NCBI RefSeq assembly: GCF_030818775.1
Contig: NZ_JAUTAU010000001.1
Span: forward strand, 516,001 to 580,000
Length of the DNA stretch: 64,000 nucleotides
Reading direction: 5' to 3'
Source of the DNA: Bacillus sp. SORGH_AS_0510
Lineage (GTDB): Bacteria; Bacillota; Bacilli; Bacillales; Cytobacillaceae
Shown: positions 53,250 through 62,019 of the stretch, one piece after another
How positions within the stretch are numbered: the first letter of the stretch is position 1
How the letters are laid out: every line of letters begins with the position of its first letter
Translations under genes and position numbers: made by a program
Notes under the pieces: model-generated
Told to the model about the DNA's origin: nothing
Database searches by the model: none
What the model saw: only the letters and a program-made list of their open reading frames with translations

Positions 53250-54188
53250 TCAGTTATACACATAATCATATTTCAACGACCGATACGTGTGAAATTTATG
53301 CGCTCCATCAAAATAGTCCATCGCCACCTGGAACGCCTTCTTCGCGCCATCCCAGAACACCAGCAAATTGATATCCTGCTTGCCCGTAGCCAACTCATTG
53401 GCACCTACATCATCTTCATCCAACTTAACTACCTTGAACGTCTTCGTATCCGTCACCTTAATCGTATATAACCAGTAATTCTCGCCCTCAATTCCCGTTA
53501 GATCATGATAGTCTGACCCCAGCTTCGACTTCAGTCCCTCCTGCGTCACACCGACATCCACCCAACTCTTCAAGTCATCTACCACAGACACCACCGCCGA
53601 ACTCCCGGCATTCGTCATCCGCCCATCACTCATCAAATAATAACCGCTTACAAAATTCTCCTTAACCATCGCTCCATCCCGAGGACTCAAATAATACCAA
53701 GCCCCAGAGACATATCGCCAGCCCGTCGCCCTTGCCCCGGATGCATCAAAATAGTACCAGCTTGTCCCAACCAAACGCCAGCCTGTCGCCATCGAACCGC
53801 GCGGATCCAAATAATACTTCCGGTCACCAAGATCGAGCCACCCCGTTACCATTGCTCCGTTCTTATTTAAATAATACCAAGAGCCCGCATCCTTCACCCA
53901 ACCGGTCTTCATCGCCCCGTGTCCATCAAGGTAGTACCACTTGCCCGCATCTCTCACCCAGCCAGTCTGCATATCCCCGTTCCTAGGCGCCAAATAATAC
54001 CAAGCCCCTTGATCAAGCAGCCACCCCGTCTTCAGCACACCAGCCTTATCATAAAAATGCCACTTTCCATCCTGCAGCACCCATCCCGCCGCCGGAGTCC
54101 CATTCCCCTCCGCAGCCACCACACCAGGAACCAAATAAAGGAGCACCGCCCCAAGCAACACAACCATGAACCTCTTCATTTTAAGCAA
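53250..54188 (-). CDS. Secreted choline-binding-repeat protein with unknown C-terminal domain
   Basis: 312 residues from TTG 54188 (GGGAGGG about 8 nt upstream); ATG 54179 is an alternative. Signal peptide to about residue 25. About eight GW/WYYL repeats to residue 190, then a 120-residue domain starting near VVSVVDDLKSWVDVGVTQEGL and ending KFHTYRSLKYDYVYN. That C-terminal domain differs from the one shared by the 27711/29849 pair, so wall repeats have been joined to different cargo. Confidence 0.82.
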   Translation of the reverse strand: MLKMKRFMVVLLGAVLLYLVPGVVAAEGNGTPAAGWVLQDGKWHFYDKAGVLKTGWLLDQGAWYYLAPRNGDMQTGWVRDAGKWYYLDGHGAMKTGWVKDAGSWYYLNKNGAMVTGWLDLGDRKYYLDPRGSMATGWRLVGTSWYYFDASGARATGWRYVSGAWYYLSPRDGAMVKENFVSGYYLMSDGRMTNAGSSAVVSVVDDLKSWVDVGVTQEGLKSKLGSDYHDLTGIEGENYWLYTIKVTDTKTFKVVKLDEDDVGANELATGKQDINLLVFWDGAKKAFQVAMDYFDGAHKFHTYRSLKYDYVYN

Positions 54189-54465
54189 ATGAACCACCCT
54201 CCCCTTGATTACTTTGTCTTACCTAAATATTTGGGCTAGGCCCCCAGATTTCCTCCCAATACTTTTAGCCAAATTCCGCAAGAATTTCCCTACAATCTTG
54301 CAAAATCAGCTATTTCCTATGAAAAAAGACCCAATCCATGCAATATGTATTTATTAATTTTTATATAGCGCATTATTGGGAGGTTCAAACATAAAAAAGC
54401 CAACTTTGCACAATTTTTTTACACAGCGAAATGAAGCGCACAAAAAAAGCCAACCCACAAAAACC
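54189..54465. other. Intergenic region with no recognised gene
   Basis: AT-rich DNA upstream of the choline-binding-repeat gene, presumably with its promoter. The only clear element is the terminator at 54443-54479. Confidence 0.5.
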
Positions 54466-54479
54466 TTAAGGGGTTGGCT
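54443..54479 (-). terminator. Terminator of the 45-residue gene
   Basis: On the minus strand AGCCAACCC...GGGTTGGCT followed by TTTTTTT; the stop codon lies inside the stem. Confidence 0.85.
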
Positions 54480-54603
54480 CGGTATTTGTATTTTGATTTT
54501 TTGATAGACTAGAGAAGTACTCAAACAGCTGATTAATATAGCTACTTAACTCGAACCCATCCTCACTAGCAAACTCCGACAATAACAATTTGTTCTCATT
54601 CAT
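54466..54603 (-). CDS. Small acidic protein of 45 residues
   Basis: Starts at ATG 54603, 8 nt after GGGGG. The product, MNENKLLLSEFASEDGFE and so on, is acidic and serine-rich with a short amphipathic stretch (SSYINQLFEYFSSLSK). No family recognised. The good ribosome binding site and its own terminator support a real gene. Confidence 0.6.
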   Translation of the reverse strand: MNENKLLLSEFASEDGFELSSYINQLFEYFSSLSKNQNTNTEPTP

Positions 54604-54735
54604 CGTTTCGTCCCCCTCGAATCTCTTTGTTATCCTCATTCTCGCCAAACTATCAGCCTCTTAAACAAGCAAAATGAGATTTTTTTAAAATTTTTCTCAC
54701 TGGTGGGGGGCTGCACGGGTAAGGGGGGAGGAGTT

Positions 54736-54930
54736 ACTGTCGGATGGGCTTCGTTAACTGTCGGATGAGTGTGAGTAACTGTCGCATAGATTGCACTAAC
54801 TGTCGGATGAGCTTAGTTTACTGTCGCATAGAGTTTTAACTGTCGTATCAGCTTAGTTTACTGTCGGATAAGAGCAAATTACAGTCGCATAGCCGGCTAA
54901 CGATCAGATCGCCGCCCCAACTGGCGGATA
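54736..54930. repeat. Intergenic array F: ACTGTCG(G/C)AT motif, 21 bp period
   Basis: ACTGTCG-type motifs begin at 54736, 54757, 54778, 54799, 54820, 54839, 54860, 54881, 54900 and 54920. Steps are 21 bp except for two of 19 and one of 20. Copies after 54881 are degenerate. Confidence 0.9.
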
Positions 54931-55002
54931 GCGTCCCGCAATCAGCGGCAACTGCCCGCGACACCTAGCGGCCACCATCCATCCACCACCACACCAACAA
55001 AA

Positions 55003-55036
55003 AAAGACCAGCCCAGGAACCCCGAGCCAGCCTTAA
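55003..55036 (-). terminator. Terminator of the LysM-NlpC/P60 gene
   Basis: On the minus strand AAGGCTGGCTCGGG and CCTGGGCTGGTCTT can pair along their whole length if G-U pairs are allowed, followed by TTTTT. Confidence 0.55.
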
Positions 55037-55044
55037 TTACCATA

Positions 55045-56256
55045 TTAATAGAAACGCTTAAACCCTTCAAAATGTGCAGTATAATAGGCACTCTTCAACG
55101 TAGAAATCATGATTCCGTGCGCTTCATCGGCGTGGATGAACTGGTCACCGCCGAGGTAGATGCCCACGTGGGAGATTCCCTTTTTATACGTACCCTCGAA
55201 GAATACGAGGTCGCCCGCCTTAGGCTGGTCGACATAATAGGCACGCGCATGATAGCCTTCCGCCGAGAATCGGCCGATCTGCTTGCCAGCTTGATTCGCC
55301 ACATAATAAATGAACCCGCTGCAGTCGAACCCGGAAAGGCTGCTGCCGCCCCAAACGTACGGAATGCCGATTAAGCTTTTTGCCGTATTGACCATCTTCG
55401 TGGCAAAATCCGCCGTAGATGACGCCGGCGCACTCGTCACCTGGCCGCCTTTCACCTTCAAGGTTTGCCCCACATAAATCATGTCAGACTTCAAACCGTT
55501 CAGAGACTTCAAATCCTCAACGGACATCCCAAATTGAATCGAAATTTTACCAAGCGTATCGCCGCTTTTGACCACATACTCACTCGTAGTAGCAGATGGC
55601 TGCGTCACCACAGGCGATGGATTTGGAGCCGCAACCGCCCCGTTCACCTTTAGCTTCTGTCCCACATAAATCATATCGGATTTCAAGTTATTCAATGTCT
55701 TTAACTGCTGAACCGTCATCCCGAACTGGACACCAATCTTGCTCAGACTGTCGCCGCTCTTCACCGTATATTCGCTCGTCGCACCCTGCGAAACCGGAGC
55801 CGGCGCTGGCGTTGGAGACGTAGAAGGAGCCGGAGCCGGAACAGACACAGTCCCCGTGCCGCTACCCGACTGCGGCGCAGACACCTTCAACACTTGTCCC
55901 ACATAAATAATCGTGCTAGTTAAATTATTCCATTGCTTCAGCTCACCCACCGTCACATTGTAGCGGTTAGCGATCTTAATCAGCGCATCACCCGGCACAA
56001 CCGTGTACAGAGTCGTCTTTGGGGCCGCAACAGTGACCGGCACATTATTCACCTGAAGCACTTGATTCACGTAAATCATATCAGACTTCAAACCGTTCAA
56101 AGTCTTTAAATCCGTAACTGTTGTATGATATTTGGAGGCGATTTTTGAGAGGCTATCACCTGATTGAACTTTGTATGTATCGGCAAGGGCAGTACCAGCA
56201 AACAATGTCGAAAAAAGTGCGGCTGTTGATAGAGTACGTACGATGGTTTTCTTCAT
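55045..56256 (-). CDS. LysM x4 - NlpC/P60 peptidoglycan endopeptidase
   Basis: 403 residues. Signal peptide to about 25 (AGTALAD). Four LysM domains (about 26-70, 83-128, 162-206 and 226-270), each with YxVxxGDxLxKI and DMIYVGQ(x)L. Pro/Ser/Thr linkers join them. The C-terminal NlpC/P60 domain (about 285-403) has the catalytic Cys in GFDCSGF near 311 and His in ISHVGIYLG, with HADEA after it. It cleaves the gamma-D-Glu-meso-DAP bond of wall peptides, like LytF/CwlS, and acts in cell separation or wall turnover. Confidence 0.95.
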   Translation of the reverse strand: MKKTIVRTLSTAALFSTLFAGTALADTYKVQSGDSLSKIASKYHTTVTDLKTLNGLKSDMIYVNQVLQVNNVPVTVAAPKTTLYTVVPGDALIKIANRYNVTVGELKQWNNLTSTIIYVGQVLKVSAPQSGSGTGTVSVPAPAPSTSPTPAPAPVSQGATSEYTVKSGDSLSKIGVQFGMTVQQLKTLNNLKSDMIYVGQKLKVNGAVAAPNPSPVVTQPSATTSEYVVKSGDTLGKISIQFGMSVEDLKSLNGLKSDMIYVGQTLKVKGGQVTSAPASSTADFATKMVNTAKSLIGIPYVWGGSSLSGFDCSGFIYYVANQAGKQIGRFSAEGYHARAYYVDQPKAGDLVFFEGTYKKGISHVGIYLGGDQFIHADEAHGIMISTLKSAYYTAHFEGFKRFY

Positions 56257-56458
56257 CTAAATAAATCACCTCATAATGTTTCATTTTTCCATTTATTTTA
56301 CCATAGTTTGCTAGTCTTTCGGATACAAATTTACAAATATTGATAGGAATTAGTTGAAAAATGATAGATTTTAGCAAACAAGAGGAGGGAAACACAAAAA
56401 AGCCTGCTCCCCAAACGTGTTGAGCCGACTTCCTTCGCAAGATACAAATTAAGAAAAA

Positions 56459-57475
56459 TCATCTTTCCTTCGCCATTTCCTCCCGGTTCGGAGCAAGTGG
56501 AGGCTGTTCTAACCAATTGTACTTCACCATAATGTTGAACCATTTCTTCGTGACCAGTAAATTTTTCAAAATGGCGCCTTCATACGCAGCCACCAGATCG
56601 ACACGCATCGCTCCAGCCAAGCCCGTCCCGTGATACGCTTGGGCTGCCTGGAAGAGGAACCCCATATGATACATCATCAATCGATCGGAAAAAGGGGAAT
56701 GAGTGGACGTCGTCACTTCCGTCTCCCACGACTTTGGCGCCGGCAAATTATCAGATTGCATAATCTTCGAGAAGGATTTGATCTGATCATCAGAAGTTTC
56801 CTCCGTATCTGTAAAAAACTCCCGTACTAATTTCGATTGAGCCACCTGACCGAAGGCAATCGCCAGCGTTTTAGCCATAATTCCCTTTTTCAAGTTAAAA
56901 GAAATACTAATGACTTCCGTAGCAGCTAACCTACGCCCCTTACCGAAAAATCCATCCGTGAAATCTTTACTCGAAATAAATTCAACCTTCGACTGAGGAT
57001 AAAACAGCGGATCCCGCTGAAAACTGCCTTTTTCAAGCAAAAGCTCAATCGTTTGATGGTACATCCTCTTCGCATCGCTATCACAAGCATCGAAAAACTC
57101 CCGTAAATCCTTGCGAACACTCACACCTAACGCGGTCGTGTGCCCGAGCAACCCATGCAACGTCATAACATGTAGGTAATTTAAGCAAAATAAATCAGTA
57201 AAAAGCCGCCCTGCCCCTTGATTGATATCCGCGCCTTCCGTAAATCCAACAGGGATGGGAAATCCTTCATTCTCCAAAAACGTAACAATTTGCTGCTTCT
57301 GCTTCGCAAAGGTCTGAATCGCATCCTCAAGAATCGCCTTAATAGAAGTATCCTCCACAATCGTTACCATATATCGATTCATCATATCAGTCATCGTTCC
57401 GTTTATATACTCGCCCCACAACGACCCAATTTCGGAAGAAGTCAACCTAATTTGATTCTTATCCAAAATCATCAC
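56459..57475 (-). CDS. DUF3231 family protein
   Basis: 338 residues in two similar helical halves of about 165 residues (SEIGSLWGEYINGTMTDMMNRY and SDRLMMYHMGFLFQ regions), as in DUF3231 proteins. These are found in spore formers, and some copies are spore-associated; the ferritin-like helical pattern does not show a clear metal site here. Function unknown. Confidence 0.85.
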   Translation of the reverse strand: MMILDKNQIRLTSSEIGSLWGEYINGTMTDMMNRYMVTIVEDTSIKAILEDAIQTFAKQKQQIVTFLENEGFPIPVGFTEGADINQGAGRLFTDLFCLNYLHVMTLHGLLGHTTALGVSVRKDLREFFDACDSDAKRMYHQTIELLLEKGSFQRDPLFYPQSKVEFISSKDFTDGFFGKGRRLAATEVISISFNLKKGIMAKTLAIAFGQVAQSKLVREFFTDTEETSDDQIKSFSKIMQSDNLPAPKSWETEVTTSTHSPFSDRLMMYHMGFLFQAAQAYHGTGLAGAMRVDLVAAYEGAILKNLLVTKKWFNIMVKYNWLEQPPLAPNREEMAKER

Positions 57476-57704
57476 CTCTTGGATATTATTAACTATATTG
57501 AGAAGAGTTATGAATCGCTTGGCAAAAGATTTTTTTTATGAAAAACGAACGAGAAAAATGTTCACAAAATGTACAGTCTTCATAGGAAGGTGGGCACTTG
57601 TGAAAAATTCCTCATGACTATTTTCCTAAAAATTGTAAAATAAGGAGGATTTTTTACATTTTCGGTGAAATTATATTAGTATATTTCATTCAGGAGGAAC
57701 CACC

Positions 57705-58241
57705 ATGAGGCAAAGTCGTCAATACCGTTCACCATATGCGGCCATGTTGTGGTCATTGGTTTTACCAGGCTTCGGGCAATTATACAATAAAGATTATGTA
57801 ATCGGCTTCGTGCTAATGGTGTGGGAGATCCTGGTGAATGTGAACTCGCACTTGAACATCGCACTCTTAAACACCTTTCACAGTGACGCGCAGGGAGCAC
57901 ATGACATCATCAATTACCAGTGGGGATTATTTTATCCGTCAATCTACTGCTTTGCCTTGTGGCAGGCCTTTAACTCTGCGGTAGCCAACAACAACCGGTT
58001 GGCCGGGGGAGAAGGAGAGAGACGCACCTATTTTTCCGGCTTCTTCCTAGGAATGGTAGTGGGAATGGACTTCGGCCTCTTCTGGCACGACGCGCACATC
58101 TTCACGCACTTTTCCGCCGCAAAAATCTGGGACTACCCCGTCTTCAACGGCATCATCCTCGGCTTATTCTTGGGTCTTTTGGGTCACACCTTGGAAAATA
58201 AAGTCTACCGCAAACATAAATGGAAGATCACCCCTCATTAA
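57705..58241 (+). CDS. Membrane protein with one 'PGxG' module
   Basis: 178 residues. Residues 12-95 match the module duplicated at 50999: LWSLVLPGFGQLYNKDYVIGF, then VNSHLNIALLN, a polar turn, and YQWGLFYPSIYCFALWQAFNSAV. Two or three further membrane segments follow (MVVGMDFGLFW and FNGIILGLFLGLLGH). AGGAGG precedes the ATG. Family not recognised. Family A repeats start just past the stop. Confidence 0.72.
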   Translation: MRQSRQYRSPYAAMLWSLVLPGFGQLYNKDYVIGFVLMVWEILVNVNSHLNIALLNTFHSDAQGAHDIINYQWGLFYPSIYCFALWQAFNSAVANNNRLAGGEGERRTYFSGFFLGMVVGMDFGLFWHDAHIFTHFSAAKIWDYPVFNGIILGLFLGLLGHTLENKVYRKHKWKITPH

Positions 58242-58245
58242 TTTG

Positions 58246-58414
58246 GGGACAGTCCCCCGGCACTTTGCCGCGTTAAAACAACAGGGGACAGTCCCCCGGT
58301 ACTTCACCGCATTACCAATCGGGGGGACTGACCCCGTTTTGCACCACAACCCTTTACCGCATTACCACCCCGGGGGACTGACCCCATTTTGAGCTCTGGG
58401 GGACTGACCCCCCA
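58246..58414. repeat. Palindromic repeat A7, multiple units
   Basis: Five GGGGAC(A/T)G-(A/T)CCCC arms at 58246, about 58284, 58324, 58374 and 58399, with linkers like CTTCACCGCATTACC. Later copies have GACTGACCCC, breaking the palindrome. Confidence 0.9.
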
Positions 58415-58503
58415 CATTACTAATTTTCTCTATATCAAAATGTCGAATTTTGTTATGATAGGTTCAGGGAACGAACAAACTCCCATTTATAATTGAGGAG
58501 CAC

Positions 58504-60138
58504 ATGAACTTGAATATAAAACTTCGCACCTATATGGCGCTCATGTTTGCCATCGGAATCATCGCGCTGGCGGCCATCTTAAGCTACACAATCGGCCACC
58601 AAGCCAGCGATAAAATAGAAAAAGAAATCGGAAACACCCTGTCGACCACTGCGTACCAAATGGCGGATAAGCTAGACTTCTTTATGTGGTCACGAGCAGG
58701 TGAAATTGACATCGTCAGTCAACTAAAGGACATCCAAGAACCAACAGACAAAGAAAAGGTCCACCAATTATTGGACCAGCTCCAGATCAGCTTTCCTGTC
58801 TTTTCATGGGTAGGACTAACGGATGACAAAGGGAAAGTCGTGGCATCTACCAAAGGGATTTTAGAAAACGTGGACATTTCCAAACGGCCTGTTTTCCTAG
58901 AAGGAAGCAAAGGCCGATTTGTCGGTGACGTCCATGAAGCGGTGCTCTTAGCCAAGCTCCTTCCGAACCCTAGTGGCGAGCCCCTTCAATTCGTAGACAT
59001 TAGCCGCCCCGTGGTAGGGGAGGATGGAAAACAAGTGGGCGTTCTCGCTGCCCACTTAAGCTGGGATTGGTCACGGCAAGTCCAGCAGGAAATATTGAAA
59101 CCACTCAAGGACAAGATGAATGCTGCAGAAGTCTTCGTCATCAGCAAAAATGATCAAGTCGTCTTGTTAGGGCCAAAGCCAATGATCGGCAAACGCCTCC
59201 CGCTAGATAGTATCAAGCAGGCGCAAAAAGGCCAAAACAGCTATCAAATCGAAACGTGGCCCGATGGAAAAAAATATTTAACGGGTTACGCCTTAGGTGA
59301 CGGCTATCAAGACTACCCGGGGTTAGGCTGGTCCGTACTCGTTCGCATTCCAGAGGATACAGCCTTTGCTACAGTAAGTGACCTGAAGAAAACAATCCTA
59401 AAAACGGGCGCCTTATTGGCCCTCGTGTTTGCGATTCTAGGCTGGTTCATTGCCAGATATATCACCAAGCCGCTGCAGCGAATCACAAATGCCGCCAATC
59501 GTTTGCGTGCGGGGGAAAAAGTAGAAATTCCTTCATACCGAGGTATCAAGGAAATCGAGATTCTTTCCTTATCGTTACGAGAGCTCTTGGATTCACTGGT
59601 GCGGACCGTGTCAGACCTTGGAAAAATGGAGACCTTGGCGCACCACGATAAATTGACCGGGCTCATGAATCGAATAGCCTTCGATTCATATATAAAGACA
59701 GCCTTGGAGAGGGCCAATTCTCTAGAGGAGAGGCTGACCTTCTTATACCTAGATTTAGACGGCTTTAAAAAAGTAAATGATACATATGGTCACCAAGTCG
59801 GAGACCTGCTATTGCAAGAAGCAGCAAAGAGACTTCAAGGATGTGTCCGCAGTGAAGAGGGCGTCTTTCGCATCGGTGGAGACGAATTTATGCTGGTACT
59901 GTTCACCCCAGCAGAAGCGCCAAATCAGGCAGCTACCTATGTAGCAGAAAAAGTAATCGAGAGCCTAAACCAACCATTTGATTTGGTCAATGAACAACTT
60001 CACGTAGGCTGCTCAATCGGAGCTGCGGTCTGGGAAGACGAAACAACCGCCCCAATCGAAATCATCCGCTGCGCCGACGAAGCCCTCTACGTCTCCAAGC
60101 GAACAGGCAAAAACAAAGTAACATTTCACAAAAACTAA
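58504..60138 (+). CDS. Membrane diguanylate cyclase: dCACHE-HAMP-GGDEF
   Basis: 544 residues. Membrane segment 7-28, extracellular double-CACHE sensor (about 35-285), second membrane segment (about 293-316), HAMP (about 317-370), and GGDEF domain (about 385-544). The active site is intact: GGDEF at 458-462, DLDGFKKVNDTYGHQVGD before it. It makes cyclic di-GMP from two GTP in response to an outside ligand. At the product-inhibition site the usual RxxD is RSEE, so feedback inhibition may be weaker. GAGGAG precedes the ATG. Confidence 0.95.
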   Translation: MNLNIKLRTYMALMFAIGIIALAAILSYTIGHQASDKIEKEIGNTLSTTAYQMADKLDFFMWSRAGEIDIVSQLKDIQEPTDKEKVHQLLDQLQISFPVFSWVGLTDDKGKVVASTKGILENVDISKRPVFLEGSKGRFVGDVHEAVLLAKLLPNPSGEPLQFVDISRPVVGEDGKQVGVLAAHLSWDWSRQVQQEILKPLKDKMNAAEVFVISKNDQVVLLGPKPMIGKRLPLDSIKQAQKGQNSYQIETWPDGKKYLTGYALGDGYQDYPGLGWSVLVRIPEDTAFATVSDLKKTILKTGALLALVFAILGWFIARYITKPLQRITNAANRLRAGEKVEIPSYRGIKEIEILSLSLRELLDSLVRTVSDLGKMETLAHHDKLTGLMNRIAFDSYIKTALERANSLEERLTFLYLDLDGFKKVNDTYGHQVGDLLLQEAAKRLQGCVRSEEGVFRIGGDEFMLVLFTPAEAPNQAATYVAEKVIESLNQPFDLVNEQLHVGCSIGAAVWEDETTAPIEIIRCADEALYVSKRTGKNKVTFHKN

Positions 60139-60139
60139 A

Positions 60140-60183
60140 GGGGACAGTCCCCCGGCGCTTTAGCGCACCGGGGGACTGTCCCC
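60140..60183. repeat. Palindromic repeat A8, 44-bp core hairpin
   Basis: Identical in core to A6, beginning 2 bp after the diguanylate cyclase stop codon. Confidence 0.95.
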
Positions 60184-60264
60184 AAATTTGTAAACTTAGC
60201 ACCGTGCCAGGGGTGAATACATATAATAAGTGAATTTATTATATGATACGAGGGAGAAAATTCT

Positions 60265-60462
60265 ATGCTTACTGAGGCAGATGCATTTAGAACAGAGGGT
60301 TTTATTACGCTAATGCTGATTGGTCAATTGCCCACACCATGTGATGTATTAGAGGAAATTGGATATCATCCGGGTACCGGAATGGGGTCTGCTCGAATTT
60401 TTCTTAGAGAGGTAAGAAAACCAAGGACTGGAAAATATGAACTGTATACAGGGATTAGGTAA
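60265..60462 (+). CDS. 65-residue protein of unknown function
   Basis: ATG preceded by GAGGGAG. The product starts MLTEADAFRTEGFITLML and has a conserved-looking core (PCDVLEEIGYHPGTGMGSARIFLREVRKP) with no membrane segment. No family recognised; it could be a fragment of a larger domain. Confidence 0.5.
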   Translation: MLTEADAFRTEGFITLMLIGQLPTPCDVLEEIGYHPGTGMGSARIFLREVRKPRTGKYELYTGIR

Positions 60463-60596
60463 AATATGGAGTATAAATAGAATGATTCCTGACAAAACAT
60501 CTAAAACTGTAGAGATTTTTATCAATAACCATCTTGTAAGCATAATTCGTGTCATGGAATTCTCGGGGCAAGGACTCTATAATTTACATTGATTTT

Positions 60597-60640
60597 GGGG
60601 ACAGTCCCCCGGCGCTTTAGCGCACCGGGGGACTGTCCCT
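60597..60640. repeat. Palindromic repeat A9 overlapping a stop codon
   Basis: Same 44-bp core as A6 and A8 with one change at the end. It includes the last codons and stop of the minus-strand gene at 60617. Confidence 0.95.
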
Positions 60641-61162
60641 ACGTCTTTGAACTAGGTACTTTCTCAACTTCTCATAAAAAACCACATTCACAATCATGAC
60701 AAAGCAATAAAACAGCACCGAATAGGAAATTTTCCAGGTTTTATAGGAAAACAAGTGAAATTGAAGGGAAATCCATTCCAACATCCCTAAAATGGCTGTA
60801 CAAAGAAGGATAAAAACCCATTTCTGCGGCCTTTTACTCTTATAAACATGCATAAAAAAGAGCAAAGTCCCAGGGTACACCAAGTTTTGAAGGAAGATAT
60901 CCATGAGTTCCCCACTGCCGTTATCAATCGTATCGTAAAAATCATAGGGCGGCATCGCCAGAAAATAATCCCCAATCGTGGTCATCTGTAAATTTAAGAG
61001 TGAAATACAAATAATTTCGGACCACGTCAGCTTCCGCCGTTTGAAGGTAATATAATAGACCGCCACTCCCACGATTAATGATATGGCGAGAATGAACCAC
61101 TCATTCTCATCAAAGTGCTTCGGGAGAATGGGCTTAATAGCCCTTTCATATATCTCCATCAT
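60617..61162 (-). CDS. CBO0543 family membrane protein with repeat-encoded C-terminus
   Basis: 181 residues from ATG 61162. About five membrane segments; NEWFILAISLIVGVAVYY and FLQNLVYPGTLLFFMHVYK and WKISYSVLFYCFVMI fit the family. The final residues (RRRDSPPVR) come from palindromic repeat A9. Its start overlaps the end of the next gene upstream (61146-61646) by 17 nt, so the two are cotranslated. Confidence 0.78.
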   Translation of the reverse strand: MMEIYERAIKPILPKHFDENEWFILAISLIVGVAVYYITFKRRKLTWSEIICISLLNLQMTTIGDYFLAMPPYDFYDTIDNGSGELMDIFLQNLVYPGTLLFFMHVYKSKRPQKWVFILLCTAILGMLEWISLQFHLFSYKTWKISYSVLFYCFVMIVNVVFYEKLRKYLVQRRRDSPPVR

Positions 61163-61646
61163 ATCGTAACACCATTTCCCTTCGCAGGATCGGCGGTAGC
61201 TTTTCCATGAAGTAAACGCAAGAAAACAGCACAATCATCGCAAGAACAAAATCGATCGAAGGATACCAACTCTCGCTTTTCGAAACCAAGACCCCAACTA
61301 ACAGCAAGATTTTCTCGATAAAAACACCACCTGCCACCCAAGCGAAACAAGTAAGAACCTTAAAAGACAGGTGAGAGGGCCCACGCAAGACGTATAGGAC
61401 CCACAAAATCAGGATGGGGAATATAACCCCATATTGTAGTCTAGTCGACCAAAAAGGCAGATGCTCTTCGACCACCCGCAATCTCTGGTAAGGGGACGAG
61501 AGCAAATAGAAAAAGTTTTGACACCAATAGGAAGAAAACATAAACAGAATAAAGACCTCGAACGGATCAAACCGCTTCTTTAGAAACCGCAAACTAAGTA
61601 ATGCCAATCCTGAGATAATCAGTAACAATAGAAATATAATAACCAC
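61146..61646 (-). CDS. CBO0543-like membrane protein
   Basis: 166 residues from GTG 61646, which has AAAGGTGAG 7 nt upstream; the ATG at 61691 has no site. About five membrane segments with QRLRVVEEHLPFWSTRLQYGV and a C-terminal SWYPSIDFVLAMIVLFS. It is paired with the next gene, and the two proteins may form a complex. Family assignment is weaker than for its partner. Confidence 0.65.
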   Translation of the reverse strand: MVIIFLLLLIISGLALLSLRFLKKRFDPFEVFILFMFSSYWCQNFFYLLSSPYQRLRVVEEHLPFWSTRLQYGVIFPILILWVLYVLRGPSHLSFKVLTCFAWVAGGVFIEKILLLVGVLVSKSESWYPSIDFVLAMIVLFSCVYFMEKLPPILRREMVLRYDGDI

Positions 61647-61804
61647 AGGCAACTCACCTTTATTAAAAAATGAGACTAATAAAGGTATCATTTGTTTTAA
61701 TGTGTGGAAATATCCAATTGTGGCTGTTTGTCATACTCACGCCCAAAATTCTAAAATAATTTCACCTTTATTCATACTTTGTTCATAAATCTAGGCTATT
61801 ATAA

Positions 61805-61898
61805 ACACATGCAGCGAAAGGCATAAGCACCTTTTTCTGACCCCTTAAAAATATATTTATGTTGTGGTCCGGCAAAACTTTTGCCGGACATTTTTTTT
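61805..61898 (+). ncRNA. Candidate small RNA ending in a strong terminator
   Basis: A perfect GTCCGGCAAAA / TTTTGCCGGAC stem (61867-61889) with eight T ends no plus-strand gene. A weak promoter-like pair (TTGTTC 61779, TATAAA 61800, 15-bp spacing) lies upstream, leaving a possible transcript of about 90 nt. The region is also upstream of the minus-strand operon. Confidence 0.35.
61867..61898 (+). terminator. Orphan intrinsic terminator
   Basis: 11-bp perfect stem with a single-base loop and T8, on the plus strand, with no plus-strand gene before it. Confidence 0.85.
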
Positions 61899-61907
61899 GT
61901 CTTTTTC

Positions 61908-61960
61908 GGGGGACAGTCCCCCGCTAAAGTAACGCATTACCGCGCCGGGGGACTGTCCCC
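61908..61960. repeat. Palindromic repeat A10
   Basis: GGGGGACAGTCCCC and GGGGGACTGTCCCC arms around CGCTAAAGTAACGCATTACC. Confidence 0.93.
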
Positions 61961-62019
61961 GCATCGTCCCCGCATCCTGGCCCAGTGCTTACAATTACCT
62001 ATTATAGAAAACCCCACAT

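Noticed and set aside
57476..57704. Riboswitch or small gene upstream of the 57705 gene
   Set aside because: AT-rich leader without a recognised aptamer, terminator hairpin or coding frame.
60184..60264. Cyclic di-GMP riboswitch near the diguanylate cyclase
   Set aside because: I looked for the GEMM core around the cyclase and the following small gene and found none.
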